DNA from: Mytilus trossulus
Taxonomy: Eukaryota; Mollusca; Bivalvia; Mytilida; Mytilidae
DNA: 64,000 nt
Direction: 5' to 3'
NCBI RefSeq assembly: GCF_036588685.1
Contig: NC_086376.1
Coordinates: 17,044,411-17,108,410, forward strand
Part shown: positions 1 through 13,500 of the stretch, piece by piece
Layout: each line of letters starts with the position of its first letter
How positions within the stretch are numbered: the stretch's first letter is position 1
Notes under the pieces: model-generated
Seen by the model: only the letters and a program-made list of their open reading frames with translations
What the model was told of the DNA's origin: nothing
Databases searched by the model: none
Program-made: the position numbers and the translations under genes

Positions 1-1296
1 TTTGGAATAATTTTCTATATAGGTTTCAACTCAAGAAAACGAAGAGTAAAAGCACATGCGTACTAATAAATTGGAATTACATATAGCTAAATACTAGACA
101 TTAAGAAAATAAAATTGACTTTTAAATGATAAGCCTTGCTGCAGAAATGTGAGAACCAGTCGAGAGAAAGTTAAATTTCGCGAGCCGTAAGGCGAGGAAA
201 ATTCATTCTCAAGACTGGTATTTTTCGCAAATACCCCCAAGAACATGATATATCTGTTAAATTACACCGAATGTCTGTTTAAAATAAAATAAATACATTA
301 ATTATAAAAAGCTTAATATACTGTGATTTCGTATGTTATAATGTTAAACAGGGAATTATCATGATTAATTTTACTTCCATGGTCAATAATAATTTTTCTG
401 TTTCAAAATTTTACGATTTAAAGTATGCATGCATGCATACATAAACAATAAAAGAATGGCGATGAAAATTGCATTCTGGAAAAAATACACGAAACGTATT
501 ATCAGAAAAATATAACAAAATGAATAATGGAAACAGGAAATTCCAAACGGGAACTAAAATTTGCATAAATTTACAATAGTAGAGAATAAACGTCCCAAAA
601 GTCAGTCAAAATCACAACCGTCTTAAGCGTCATTATACACTCTATATGAGTCTAATTAGAATTCTTTTGCGTGTTTTGAGACCATGTGCAGATTGGAAAT
701 AAAAACAATACCACGGAGACAGACTATAACGTGTCTCCATTGTTATCAATTTTAGACAACTTTATGTCTGTCCGAGACTACATCGTGACACGAGAGGAAA
801 AACGGTCACAAATGATGTTTATAAAACAATATGGCGTCACTGGATCGCTAACAACCAATATTTTCGAAGGCTATGTTAACTCGCCTGTTGTTTGTTTTTT
901 TGCTCTTTTTATTCTGAGATCCCACGACATTTAGGACATGTAACTTCCATGATTTTTGTTTTTGGGGTTTGGGGTTTTTGCCAGAGACGAGGGTGTCATT
1001 AACACATTAAAGATTCCAATGACATTTGGATTATGTGACGTCTATTAACCGGTCCTACATAGTAGGATTACATTGCGTAGGAAGACAATTATATTTGTTT
1101 ATGTATTTCAAGAAATATTTCATCATAAGGTGCAAAAAGACGTAATTCAAAACCCAAAATTTAATAAAGATATGTAATCGAGATACACTTGATTTAATTT
1201 TATAATAATTTCAAATAGAAGCTCATTGGTTGTTAAGTTAGTACAAGTACAATAAAGACGTAAAACAACATCAAATTAAATCTATGTTCTTTTCAG

Positions 1297-1842
1297 GTTT
1301 GGTTTCAAAACCGAAGAGCTAAATGGAAGAAAAGGAAGAAGACCACCAACGTGTTCCGAACACCTGGGGCTCTACTACCATCACCAGGATTACCTCACTT
1401 TGGTTCTATGAATGATGGTCTTTGTGGTTTTCATCCATCAGATACTCGCTGGTCTGGAATGTCAAGTATGTCTGGAATGACAAACTTAGGAGGATCTATC
1501 AACGGTAATCCCCTAACATTTCCGTCATCTTTACAAAGACAAGGACTTGGACAAGGATTTGGGTCACAAGTATCAATAGCAGGCCTGGCTGATGCTGTAA
1601 ATGTGTCACTGGGTAATAACCTTATGCCTAATGCAAGTTCTCTTTATAATTCCAACTATGGAGTCCAAGTTGCTAGTTGTTCTTCTCCCCTGCAGTCAAA
1701 TTCAAATTCGCCACCGGCGATGTCAAATACCCAGATGACGTGTGGAATGCAAGAGATAGGCGAGGCTTGGCGAGGTTCAAGTATAGCGTCATTACGTCGG
1801 AAAGCACTAGAACACACGGTTACCTTATCAGGATTTCGGTGA
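1297..1842 (+). CDS. otp: Orthopedia last coding exon, second copy (partial gene)
   Basis: This is the duplicate of the exon at 13287-13832. It starts after a tttcag acceptor with [12 protein letters not shown], the end of homeodomain helix 3, and ends with the OAR motif ([13 protein letters not shown]) and TGA. No exon 1 or 2 lies upstream in this copy within the window. It is open and undamaged, so it is not a decayed pseudogene. It lies in the probable assembly duplicate and should not be counted as a second gene. Confidence 0.85.
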   Translation, partial: VWFQNRRAKWKKRKKTTNVFRTPGALLPSPGLPHFGSMNDGLCGFHPSDTRWSGMSSMSGMTNLGGSINGNPLTFPSSLQRQGLGQGFGSQVSIAGLADAVNVSLGNNLMPNASSLYNSNYGVQVASCSSPLQSNSNSPPAMSNTQMTCGMQEIGEAWRGSSIASLRRKALEHTVTLSGFR

Positions 1843-2939
1843 AATATCAACTATCCGTAAATATAACCGTAACATTTTATTACATAGATTCAAATGACTT
1901 CTATTGTATTGCTAAGGAATATAACAGTGGAACTTGAGTCGCAATTACTCAATTATTGTGGTTTATTTTTCCGTTTGAAGATTCCAAGACATTTGTTATT
2001 TACAGACTTGAACTTATAAATACAAGATATGTCTGATTTATTTGTGTATATATTTATTATATTTGACTACACTTATTGTAAAACATATAGTTCAGAATAA
2101 TATTAGAAATAATGGTGCAATTTTAAGCGATCTTGCCGACATAGAATCATTTTTTGTGATGTAAAGGGGACATCTTTGAGATGACCCTTACAAATGAATT
2201 GTAGTGCTATTAATATGTTTGTTGTTCGATGTATGTGCTAAAGGTATTGTAAAATTCTTCATCGGTGACAGTCAAATGAGCAGGAAATATAACTGAATAC
2301 ATTTTGAGTCCGGATATTTATTGCCATTAGTATTTATATATTTAACTACTTTTTCATGTATTAATTGATTAATTATTTAATGCAATAAATATTTAGCTGC
2401 TCTTAAGATATTTCATAATAAATAGTAAAAGCATAAGCAGGTGATTTTTTATTAATTTAAAAACCAAATTGAGAAAATACACTAACAGAGTCTGATAGCA
2501 AAAAGAAGTGTTATAAACAGTGTGGATTTGAGCAAATACCATTTTTATCATCACTAAGGTTAATGAAACTTACACAATTGTCTCTTTCTAGTTGTAAAGA
2601 TATATTGTTTTGCAATATTCACAGTTTGCATGTCCATAGGAAAGCTGTTGAGGGCTAACAGTGGAATAGATAAATACTAAAGGCATATGTGTGTATACAT
2701 TTTAGAGAACTTTAAATCTGTTAGAATATTTTCGCATTTCCAATATATATTCCTGTTTACTAGTATATCTGTGCCATGAAGATTTGTGTATATCTTGTTT
2801 AATACGATATTTGTGATTTATTCAGTAGGATCATTGTTTTAATAATTGTTTTCTACTGTGTAAAAATGTAATAAATAATTGACTATAGAAGAAAACGTGT
2901 TCTGTGTCTGAATAGATTGTGCATACATAGGAATGAAAG

Positions 2940-3175
2940 TTTTAATTATGCCCCATTTTCTGGTCTGTGCGTCCGTTCGTTTGTTCGTCCGTCTGTTCGC
3001 CAGTTCGTCGGCCCCGCTTCAGGTTAAAGTTTTGGTAAGTTTTTTGTTCCTTATGATATAATCTTTCTAATTTTAATGCCAAATTAGAGATTTTATCCCC
3101 TTTTCACCATCCAGTGCACACAGAAAATGATAGTGCGGATGGGGCATCCTTGTACTTGGGACACATTCTTGTTTA
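2940..3175 (+). repeat. Dispersed repeat family A, copy in block 1
   Basis: It opens with ATGCCCCATTTTCTGGTCTG followed by a run of GTCCGTTCG-type units, then CCGCTTCAGGTTAAAGTTTT. A middle part reads AATGCCAAATTAGAGATTTT, and it ends near GGACACATTCTTGTTT. Related copies lie at 14930-15165, 23640-23875 and around 54053-55598. I remember this family as very common in mussel genomes; its class is unknown to me and I see no open frame. Confidence 0.75.
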
Positions 3176-3372
3176 CTATATAATTAAATACGTACGGAGA
3201 ACCGTTGCAGTATTATAATGACTATATATATCAAGCACTATTTACACAATTTATTTTTTAAACCAGATATCGTAAATAATGTCTTTAATACTAATGTTGT
3301 TATTATGAAACATTCTAAGACGTTCAGTGGTACTAAATAGATGTATATATAAAGCTAAAAGTATAAACGTCT

Positions 3373-3465
3373 GTCGGTGTAAGGCCTTCAACAATGAGCA
3401 AAACACATACCGCAAAGTCAGCTATAAAAGGCCCCGAAATGACAAACGTAAAACAATCAGTTCAG
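3373..3465 (-). repeat. SINE-like dispersed repeat family C fragment
   Basis: The segment reads ccttcaacaatgagcaaaac followed by acataccgcaaagtcagct, the reverse complement of a short repeat also seen at 27555-27700 and 57105-57225 and inverted at 33565-33720. An identical copy lies at 15363-15455 in the second block. It is a short non-coding fragment. Confidence 0.5.
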
Positions 3466-5342
3466 AATTAATGTATTGTTCATATCGATACAAACCTGAA
3501 AAGAAAATAACAAAAACACAGACTGGATGTGGCAGGGTATCCATACATCCCTTCAATAAAACAGACAAAAAATACAGATCTGATAGAACTTGCAGTTACT
3601 GACAGCTAATTCAAAGCCAACAAATCATGCGTGTAGAAACCTACTAAAAGCTGCATTTACACCTTTCTCGCTGACCGATTGTAGAATGGTTAAACCAGTT
3701 TCATGTGCTCATAAACCTATGTACCTGTCATATGTCGTAAAATTAAAAAAAAAGCAATAATTTGTTTATGCCAGTAACAAAAAATGTTATACTTATGCCC
3801 TGCCTTATACGTTACACACTGTAGATCTAAGTGCTAAAATGACCTGGGGAAAGTCTTATTTTGAAGCTGACTGTATGGTTGTGTATTAATGGGTAAACGT
3901 ATTGCTGGCTATGACGTGTGTTCGCTTGCTAAATCGACCACCAGTATTCCGGGGGAAGGTTCTTCTCTTGGACTATTCAGAATAATATTTATTCAGCATA
4001 ACTCCTCTTATAGTTTAAATCCTATGAAGTTTTCAATTTGCCATCTGTTTGTACATATATTGAAGGTGTGCATGTGTTTAGGATTTTGATTTTTATTAAT
4101 ATATGCTCTTTTTAGAAGATAGTTAAACTTTGTAATTTTGGGAGTATCTATTTGCATAAGAGGAGCGTTTCAATTAACTCCTCTTATACAGATTAAACTT
4201 TGTCATGTTTTGGGGCATAAGCGGTTAAATTTTATACACGTAGTTGTTCTAAAATAACACTTTAGATCTGCGAGGGCATCAATTGTGTCACCCAGATACA
4301 ATAATATATCAAAGAAAGTCCGACATTGACTTTGTTATTATACAGTTACTTCAGATGGGAGTGCGGGGGCATCACTTAGTTTAGTTTAATTATTACTTCG
4401 TATTCAACATTGGCAATTGAAGGTTAAAACAAAAAGATATCTGGAAAGTAAGAAGACATTTCTGGCCAGTTTTACTCTGCCAGTTTAACATAACTGAGCA
4501 CATTATAAAGATAACAATATGTAAATGATTAAAAATGACAGCACGGATTTCGTCAATGAGCAAAACACATATCCTATAGTAAGATTGATTTCCAAAAGAT
4601 AGAACCTTAAAAAGAATCATTGAACTATACGTATATATCACTATTTTCTTTCTTTCAAATCATAGAGTTAGTAAACAAAAGACTAGAGTTTAAAACACTA
4701 GAGAAATAAACCATTTCAAACGAATTTAATATAAGCATCGACAAGATAGTTGAATGAGTAATTTCCCAGGGTACTCGAAGACTAAAATTACAAAACATTG
4801 CCCTACTTTAAATCAAAACTTCGTTTAATGCAGTTCTTACACTTTCATTGATTTTATTGAAAAGGTTTTAACATTTATAGAATAAGACACTGAGTACATG
4901 CTGTATTAACAAATATTGCAGCATCAATAATTTGTTTGACCAGGCATCATGTTCATAACCCTTTCAACGTCAGATATCTTTACTATATCAATGTTTTATT
5001 GTGTTGTTTTGTTTTTTTTTGTATTTCGTTAAGGTTGTTGATGCTTAAAAGTCCGTGAAATTTCTATGCCCAAACTTATAGTCACTTTTCTTGTGGTGTA
5101 AAATACGTATATTGACGCGTATGCTCAACACCTCTCTCTATTCAGACTATGACGCATCTCGCTGTACATTTCACATTTGAAGAAGACATTTACATCAGTG
5201 TCCGTTGGTTTGTAGTGGTAAGATGTCTCATTGGCTATCACACCCGATGCATTGTATTTTTGTTATTATTATTATATAAGCCGACACAAAATCATGTCAG
5301 CACCTTTGCAGGAATTATCTTTACCTCATTGAAAATTGTTTG

Positions 5343-5442
5343 NNNNNNNNNNNNNNNNNNNNNNNNNNNNNNNNNNNNNNNNNNNNNNNNNNNNNNNNNN
5401 NNNNNNNNNNNNNNNNNNNNNNNNNNNNNNNNNNNNNNNNNN
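5343..5442. other. Assembly gap of 100 N
   Basis: A run of exactly 100 N, the conventional placeholder for a scaffold join of unknown size. It marks the boundary between two contigs and is the key to reading the duplicated block to its left. Confidence 0.99.
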
Positions 5443-5724
5443 GGTCAATTATAATGAGTGGTTAAATTAATCCCATCTCTGACCCATGCTACATATTTAT
5501 CTATACACTTCTAGAAATATCATTTAATGAATATTATCAAAATGTCTAGGTAAAAAAAAAAACAAGTATGGATGTTTATGTGATTTTGAGCTAAATAACA
5601 AAGAAGTATTTTTTTTCATTATTGAAAATACTCTTTTAATCCCTTTTTCTTAATCTGAATCTATGTTTTCTCTAAATAATTAATCAAGTAAGAATAAAAA
5701 AATATTATTCCGAAAAAAAAACCT

Positions 5725-5803
<79 letters not shown>

Positions 5804-7522
5804 TAATAATTATATTTTTTTATTTATTATTTATCATTTTAATCTGTGTGCTACAAGCAGGTGAGTGTTTGTATTTCTCAAGTTTATTCTTTACATAATC
5901 TTGTCTTCGGAATTTTTGAAAAACCGAAAACAGATGTAACACAATAGTGACACGCGCACCTGTGTCTTTGAACATTTCTCGCACAATGGCGAGAGAAACA
6001 TGGATGCCACGATAGTTTGTACGGCATGCCAATAATATACTTTTATTAGTTCATCAAAACTGTTGTATACCATCATAAAATGTGCGGTGAGAGTTACATT
6101 CTTATCGATCTAATCTCTTTCTTTAACAATCATAAAACCGCTTGATATTAACACCTGTCGAAAAGCAAGGTGCCGCACACGACCAAAAAGTGAGAAAAAC
6201 CTGCCATTCTCATTGTTAGATTAACGATTTTATATCATTGTAAAAATTATGATATCAGTGTATTCACTTTAATGAAGTAATTGAGCATTAAATTTAACAA
6301 AGTTCCACCTTATTCCACATGAATAATTAATAATGTCAATTTTAATTAAAAAGATTTATAAATACGAGTTTAAAACCAACTCCCTTACCGATATCGATAG
6401 TGTTCTTCTTCTAATAAAACTAAAAAATTTAAACAATAATTTTAATAATATATAGTGAAACTTTCCTATGAAAAATCATTGTCTTTAATGTCATTTATTT
6501 ATTGTTAATGCTTCCGGTTTTGCTTGTTTTTTTGTTTTGGTTAACTAAGAATATAATAAATACATTGATTTTAAACAAGGAATCGTATAGTCCTATATAA
6601 ATCCTAGTTTAAACAATAAAATAATTTTATCCCAAAAAGTTAGTAATTATTCCTTAATAATTTCATATATGTATTAATCATTTATTTAAAATAATTGGAA
6701 GAACTTCGAGTATACCATTTGACGATTTGCTTCAGATGGAATTGTACAGTTAAAAATATTTTCCATACAAAGCATCTATCCTTTTGTTCGTGCATTTATT
6801 TAAAGATATAATTTATTTGTATTCCTTTATTTTAACAGATAATTTATTGTATTTGAAATGTTGTACGAGTCTGAATTTTCTATAAATTATAAATATACGT
6901 ACATTTATTGAAATAAGTCTTATTTATACTATCCTTCAAAAACACAGTAAGATTTAAAAAGAATATCTAAAAACAAATCCAAAAGAGAGGACTAAACGAA
7001 TTTCGTTTGGAGTAAAGTGTAAGTTTAAAATGTTATGCATAAAGCGTATCATTAGCACGCATCTTAATTTAAAAAAAGGTCGTATTAACATATAGTTAAC
7101 GATAATTTATGATATTTATCTTCATTAAGTGAAGTCGATTGACTTTCCAATACTTCATTATTATTGATATTGGACGAAAATTGAAAGGACTTTTCTCGGT
7201 TTGGTATTATTGTCAACATTTATTGTGTACTTGAATAAACAAATGAATACAAAACTGTAAGTTTTTCTTGTCATATTTCATTTCATATGAAAATATTGTT
7301 CCTTTAATGCAATATAAAGTCGTTATTTACCTTAAAACGACAGAATTTTCACAGTATCGGAAAACCAGCGTGAAACTGATAGCGTTGTCCACTCATTTTC
7401 AAAGAAAGGTCTTAACCAATCAAATGGCGAGTTTTGCCACATTCAAGACACTTGACTGAGAGTGTTAAAAAGCAATTGGAACCAAAAATCAAGCGCAACT
7501 CGTATTTCTTGATTCAACTGAT
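5443..7522. other. AT-rich region upstream of otp, no gene seen
   Basis: This stretch holds an AT-rich upstream region with one trinucleotide microsatellite. A CCAAT-like sequence (accaatcaaatgg, about 7414-7426) lies roughly 100 bp before the otp start codon and could belong to the promoter. That is only a suggestion, because I cannot place a transcription start. Confidence 0.4.
5726..5797. repeat. (AAT)n microsatellite
   Basis: About 24 uninterrupted AAT/ATA triplets followed by an A-rich stretch. It is a simple sequence repeat with no coding role. Confidence 0.95.
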
Positions 7523-7586
7523 ATGGATGGTGTTAACAACTCCTCTTTATATTTTCAAGAGCCACTTGCCAAGCCACCAAAAACAG
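7523..7586 (+). CDS. otp: otp coding exon 1
   Basis: It is too short for ordinary ORF calling. It starts with ATGGATGGTGTTAAC and codes for [21 protein letters not shown] plus one leftover base, then a donor (acag|gtaagattt). The leftover G joins the AC that opens exon 2 to make an Asp codon, so the phase agrees exactly. This agreement, a strong donor, and in-frame stops just upstream at 7457 and 7466 are the evidence; the N-terminal residues themselves are not conserved enough to recognise. Confidence 0.8.
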
Positions 7587-10500
7587 GTAAGATTTCTTTT
7601 TTATTCTTTTATTTATTGATAGGAATCGGATTTCAGGTTAATATTTCTGTACAATAGCAAGTGACCAGTAAAACCTCAAAGGTTTAATTGAAGAATTAGA
7701 CCCAGAAAGTTGGTTGGTTCAGCTTTTATTCAATTTATTTGCAAGAAAATTAAATCTTTGGTACTCTCTTCCAGATTGTTTAGAACTAAATCATCCAAAT
7801 TTGATTAAATTTCAGGCGCGCTGTGCCAATATATTATTCTGATTTAGCTAACTAATATAATTAATTATTACTCGTTAGTGCCTATATTGATTTTCAATCA
7901 TGATCTATATGTCTTGTTAATTTCCAGCGGAGTAAATTTACACATTGTTTTAAGGACAGACAGTGGTACTATTATATTACTATATTCGCATTGCATCCTA
8001 TTAAAAAAGATTTTGTTTTTTATATTTTATATTTTTTTCTTTACTTTAATTTAAGTTCCGTTCTTTGTTTTATAATACAGTAGGTATTATTGATGCAAAA
8101 AATATAATTTACAAAAGAATTAATGTTCTTGTAAGTAAAATTCTTGATAGTTTTGAATGTGTTTTTAAAAGAATAAAATACCCTTGCTCTTATGTCTGTG
8201 AATGAAAACTGTGATAGTCGCACCACGTAAAAAGATTTTTTTTTATTATTTTTTTATCTATCTCTATTTGTCATTGATAGGACAGATTTCGGTATTATTA
8301 AACGATTGCTGAAAATGTTTGAAAATTGCAAAACAGTACGGATTGGTTAAATTACGTACTTTTTTTTAATGAATTAAATCTTATATTAATTTGTATGCCA
8401 ATGTAATTCTTAATGTAAACTTAGATAAAATTTTGTGTTTAATTTATATTTAATAAATGCACGTTGTTAAATTGCAAAAACCAAAGGATAATATTGACAA
8501 ATGTTATAGTCACTAAATTGTTTTTTTTTCAGCATTAAAATGCTACAAATATGTAACATGTACACCCAAAGAAGACAACTTGAACAAACTTATATTTCAC
8601 AAATATATGTTTTAACCTCTATTCTCTTCTGTTAAGATTGCATATCAAAATCACAAAGAAAAGATAAGATATAATTATTTATAATGGTGAAAATAAGTAT
8701 AAACATATATTTTAAAGACGAACTTTTGTTTCATCCGTGAAAAATTAATGTGACGAAATTTTATGAATTTTCTCAGTTCAACATTTCTTTGTTTTCGAAG
8801 CAGCTTTTGGATTAAAATATTTTATTAGATCCGAACTTTTAAAAGTAAACTTTCACGCCTTCTATTGCAGACTTGAAGCAAGCAATGACTAATTCTCAGA
8901 TGATGAACCGAGGGGATAGTGACAGCGGATCCTCCAAAGAACCGGACAGTGGTTCAGAAATAGACAGTGAAAGAGCAAAACAGAAACGTCATAGGACAAG
9001 GTTTACACCGGCCCAGCTGAATGAACTTGAGAGGAACTTTGCTAAGACACACTACCCTGATATCTTCATGAGAGAGGAACTAGCTTTAAGAATTGGTTTA
9101 ACAGAATCACGTGTCCAGGTATGTCAAAGCAATAATTATATTTATTCAAGATTTTCATCTAAATTTGAATTTTCAATTGACATATTGTTTGGCGTATTTA
9201 TATATATCGGAGAGTAGAACCGTAACGCAAAAAAAACATAATTATAAAATATATCTATGAATCCCATTTTTAATGGAACTTTAAAAGAGAAAGTAAGAAC
9301 TGGGAAAATAAAACTATTTCATAGTTCAATTTCATTTTTTTTTTATAAAACCTTTCTTTTTTTATAATACAATCTTACATAATCTGCGGTAACATTTATA
9401 AGTAAGCGGCATGGTCTTTTTAGATAACCAAATTAATTTTAACAGCTAGGAGTTTATTATATAATAAACATTATTTTTATGATCAGTTCCAGAGAATTTA
9501 GTCTCTTTCATTCTTTTTGTAATTTTTGTTAGCGGCAAATTAAATACTTAATTTGTGTCCAAAAAGTTGGAAACATTGGTATTATCATTGGCATCAAATA
9601 TACGGAGTATTAAACATATGCATAGGAAGGAAAGTTTACCGAATAGAAATGTTCCCATCAACTTTAATTATTGTCTTCAACTTGATGAATGCATTTATGT
9701 TTCAATATATGATATATTTCTATTCATTTAAGTTCATAGAATCAAACATAATGGTGATATGGTACTAAATACTATTATGAATTACGTGGCGTGTCAATAA
9801 CATAAAATATAGGAATACAAAAAATGCAAAATGACAAACAAGGCAAAAATATCAAATTTGTTTCTATACTATCATAAACATTTAAATCAAAAATCATAAT
9901 TTCTAATGTAAATTACGAAATGGTTATAATAAATATAATATTTATCAACTAATCCTTTTTAGACAATTAAATTAAAAACTTGTTACAAGTCTATAGCATT
10001 TAAATCATGATTCAACTCTGGGTGTAATTCTTTTGTCTAACAGTCCCAGTATCACTTGATTTTTCCGATTTTTGTTTATTTGTTTATTGTTTATTTATTT
10101 TGTAAATATAATTAATTATAACTGCTATATTTCAATTTTAATTGAAGACATTTAATACGCATGATAACGTTTAGCATTTTTTGTCAAGAGCCTAATAAAT
10201 TAAACCTTGTAAACTTAAAAGTTTGATAGTAGATTCTAAGTACATGAGTGGTTTGTACCGTGTGCTCTGTTATCTTTGGCTCGAGTGGTTTTTACAAAGA
10301 AATATATTAAAGCAAATATACTATATTAAATACTCCGACGTTTCGTAAAAAAATCATTGTGTACTGTCTGTATCATTGCACTTTATTGTGAATATTTCTG
10401 GACTAAAGCCTTGTTTATTTCAGTTAAACAATATAGAAAACATTTCTTTCAAGTATACCGACACATTTCATATCATTTTAAACAAAAATGACCACAAATA

Positions 10501-13500
10501 AAAGTACATCAATATTTAAACATGCCAACAGTATCTTTTATTATGTTTGAGACTTTGTCCGTTTCAGTTTATTTGACATTAACCGATTCGAACCTTATAA
10601 AAGGTTTTATATAAGTGCATTATCCATAATTATAAAATAGATTAAAAAATATCTACCTTAACTCGAACCATTGGTTCAAACGAATTGTGTAGGCTTGCCA
10701 GAAGCAATTCCGAAATTTCTAGAATTATATTCTTATTTGATTATGCTGATGATGATATTTAGTATCTTCAGTCAGGATTTTTTTTCTGAGTCAATTTTAT
10801 TTATATTGACTGCAGGGTTTGTTGCTTGTTCGTAGAATGTGTCCCGTGCTTGAGATATTTGTCCTTAAATTTTACAATTTTCATTTATATATATTAAAGA
10901 TATACCTCAGAGAAAAGTTGAAAAAAATAAGATTTTTGTTGGTTTTTTTTTTGCATTTTCATGATCACAGCAATTTTGACCGTTATCTTTATTTTGTAAT
11001 GAATATAATAGCATTATTATTTTAATTATAACACACCTGTTAAAATTGGTTTGTATAACACTATCATTTGTCTCCCGTTTGTCTAAATAGGGTTTTGATA
11101 TATAACCGTCACACGCAAATTAGACACCATAATTAACATACAGATTATATTATATCCTTAAAAGAAGCGGACTTCATTTACAATTGACACCCAGATAATT
11201 ACACTATTAACTTTTCTCAGCTTCTTTCCATAACGAAATACACACGAGGATCTCCAATTTCATCCGCGTGTGGACTGAAATATTAGCTGGAATCCTCTAG
11301 GTTGTAGCATTGCGTGCGAGTACATTCGATTGTCAGTGAAAAATGCAATGCGGGTACGTCAGCGCTTGTCCCTCGGTGGTCGCACAGTACAGATATTGAT
11401 GACTTTACATGTTTGAATGATATGACACGAGATCACAGCGATTAAACTTACATATTTTTAAAACAAAAATGAAGGAAAAGTAATTGGTTATCCTTAACAA
11501 TGGAATTTAAAGAGTTACATGAATAACAAGAAGATAGTTTTGTAACCTTTTTTATATTTTGGTAATTTTTTGCTTTCAGGGATCGTGTTCAACTTTTAGC
11601 TAAAAATTATGACATTTATCTCAATGAGACTTTAAACTTCAAAGCTTAGGTATTGATATTGCCTATTGACACACATTACAATTAATTGTATTAGCATTTA
11701 AATCTATTGTTGGTATGTTATATTTGATTTTTGATTTCAATACTTACTAACCAATATTAAAAGCCGTTTATTGACCATCTATTAACTAATGGAATGAACA
11801 AAACAAACACGGCCACATTCAGGAAAATGTAACAGAAAACGATAGTCTTTTAAAATGCCGACATTGTACAAATAATTATTTTTGTTCCTTAAATGCGTAG
11901 GTTAACGGATGAAAATTAACCGAACTGACCTATTCTTATGATGATAATATTGTATACATTTATATGTTCTAAAATACCGACTTTGATTCGTTTGGAATAA
12001 TTTTCTATATAGGTTTCAACTCAAGAAAACGAAGAGTAAAAGCACATGCGTACTAATAAATTGGAATTACATATAGCTAAATACTAGACATTAAGAAAAT
12101 AAAATTGACTTTTAAATGATAAGCCTTGCTGCAGAAATGTGAGAACCAGTCGAGAGAAAGTTAAATTTCGCGAGCCGTAAGGCGAGGAAAATTCATTCTC
12201 AAGACTGGTATTTTTCGCAAATACCCCCAAGAACATGATATATCTGTTAAATTACACCGAATGTCTGTTTAAAATAAAATAAATACATTAATTATAAAAA
12301 GCTTAATATACTGTGATTTCGTATGTTATAATGTTAAACAGGGAATTATCATGATTAATTTTACTTCCATGGTCAATAATAATTTTTCTGTTTCAAAATT
12401 TTACGATTTAAAGTATGCATGCATGCATACATAAACAATAAAAGAATGGCGATGAAAATTGCATTCTGGAAAAAATACACGAAACGTATTATCAGAAAAA
12501 TATAACAAAATGAATAATGGAAACAGGAAATTCCAAACGGGAACTAAAATTTGCATAAATTTACAATAGTAGAGAATAAACGTCCCAAAAGTCAGTCAAA
12601 ATCACAACCGTCTTAAGCGTCATTATACACTCTATATGAGTCTAATTAGAATTCTTTTGCGTGTTTTGAGACCATGTGCAGATTGGAAATAAAAACAATA
12701 CCACGGAGACAGACTATAACGTGTCTCCATTGTTATCAATTTTAGACAACTTTATGTCTGTCCGAGACTACATCGTGACACGAGAGGAAAAACGGTCACA
12801 AATGATGTTTATAAAACAATATGGCGTCACTGGATCGCTAACAACCAATATTTTCGAAGGCTATGTTAACTCGCCTGTTGTTTGTTTTTTTGCTCTTTTT
12901 ATTCTGAGATCCCACGACATTTAGGACATGTAACTTCCATGATTTTTGTTTTTGGGGTTTGGGGTTTTTGCCAGAGACGAGGGTGTCATTAACACATTAA
13001 AGATTCCAATGACATTTGGATTATGTGACGTCTATTAACCGGTCCTACATAGTAGGATTACATTGCGTAGGAAGACAATTATATTTGTTTATGTATTTCA
13101 AGAAATATTTCATCATAAGGTGCAAAAAGACGTAATTCAAAACCCAAAATTTAATAAAGATATGTAATCGAGATACACTTGATTTAATTTTATAATAATT
13201 TCAAATAGAAGCTCATTGGTTGTTAAGTTAGTACAAGTACAATAAAGACGTAAAACAACATCAAATTAAATCTATGTTCTTTTCAGGTTTGGTTTCAAAA
13301 CCGAAGAGCTAAATGGAAGAAAAGGAAGAAGACCACCAACGTGTTCCGAACACCTGGGGCTCTACTACCATCACCAGGATTACCTCACTTTGGTTCTATG
13401 AATGATGGTCTTTGTGGTTTTCATCCATCAGATACTCGCTGGTCTGGAATGTCAAGTATGTCTGGAATGACAAACTTAGGAGGATCTATCAACGGTAATC

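Larger units (their letters stand above)
1..5342. repeat. Block identical to 11991-17332 (probable assembly duplicate)
   Basis: Position n here equals position n+11990; every stretch I compared matches base for base, including introns, UTR and intergenic DNA. The block runs straight into a run of N. Its partner lies inside the continuous contig that follows. Perfect identity over more than 5.3 kb of non-coding DNA is unexpected for an old duplication in a bivalve, whose two haplotypes usually differ visibly. The simplest reading is a contig end that should have been merged with the next contig. The match probably continues left of the window. Besides the otp exon copy it holds two dispersed repeat fragments and no other recognisable gene. 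Confidence 0.9.

Noticed and set aside
1656-1937. Alternative frames over the last otp exon (also 13646-13927)
   Set aside because: They overlap a confidently identified conserved coding exon in other phases.
5149-5454. 101-codon frame running through the N gap
   Set aside because: A third of it is translated N. In the ungapped copy the frame ends at a stop directly after the shared sequence.
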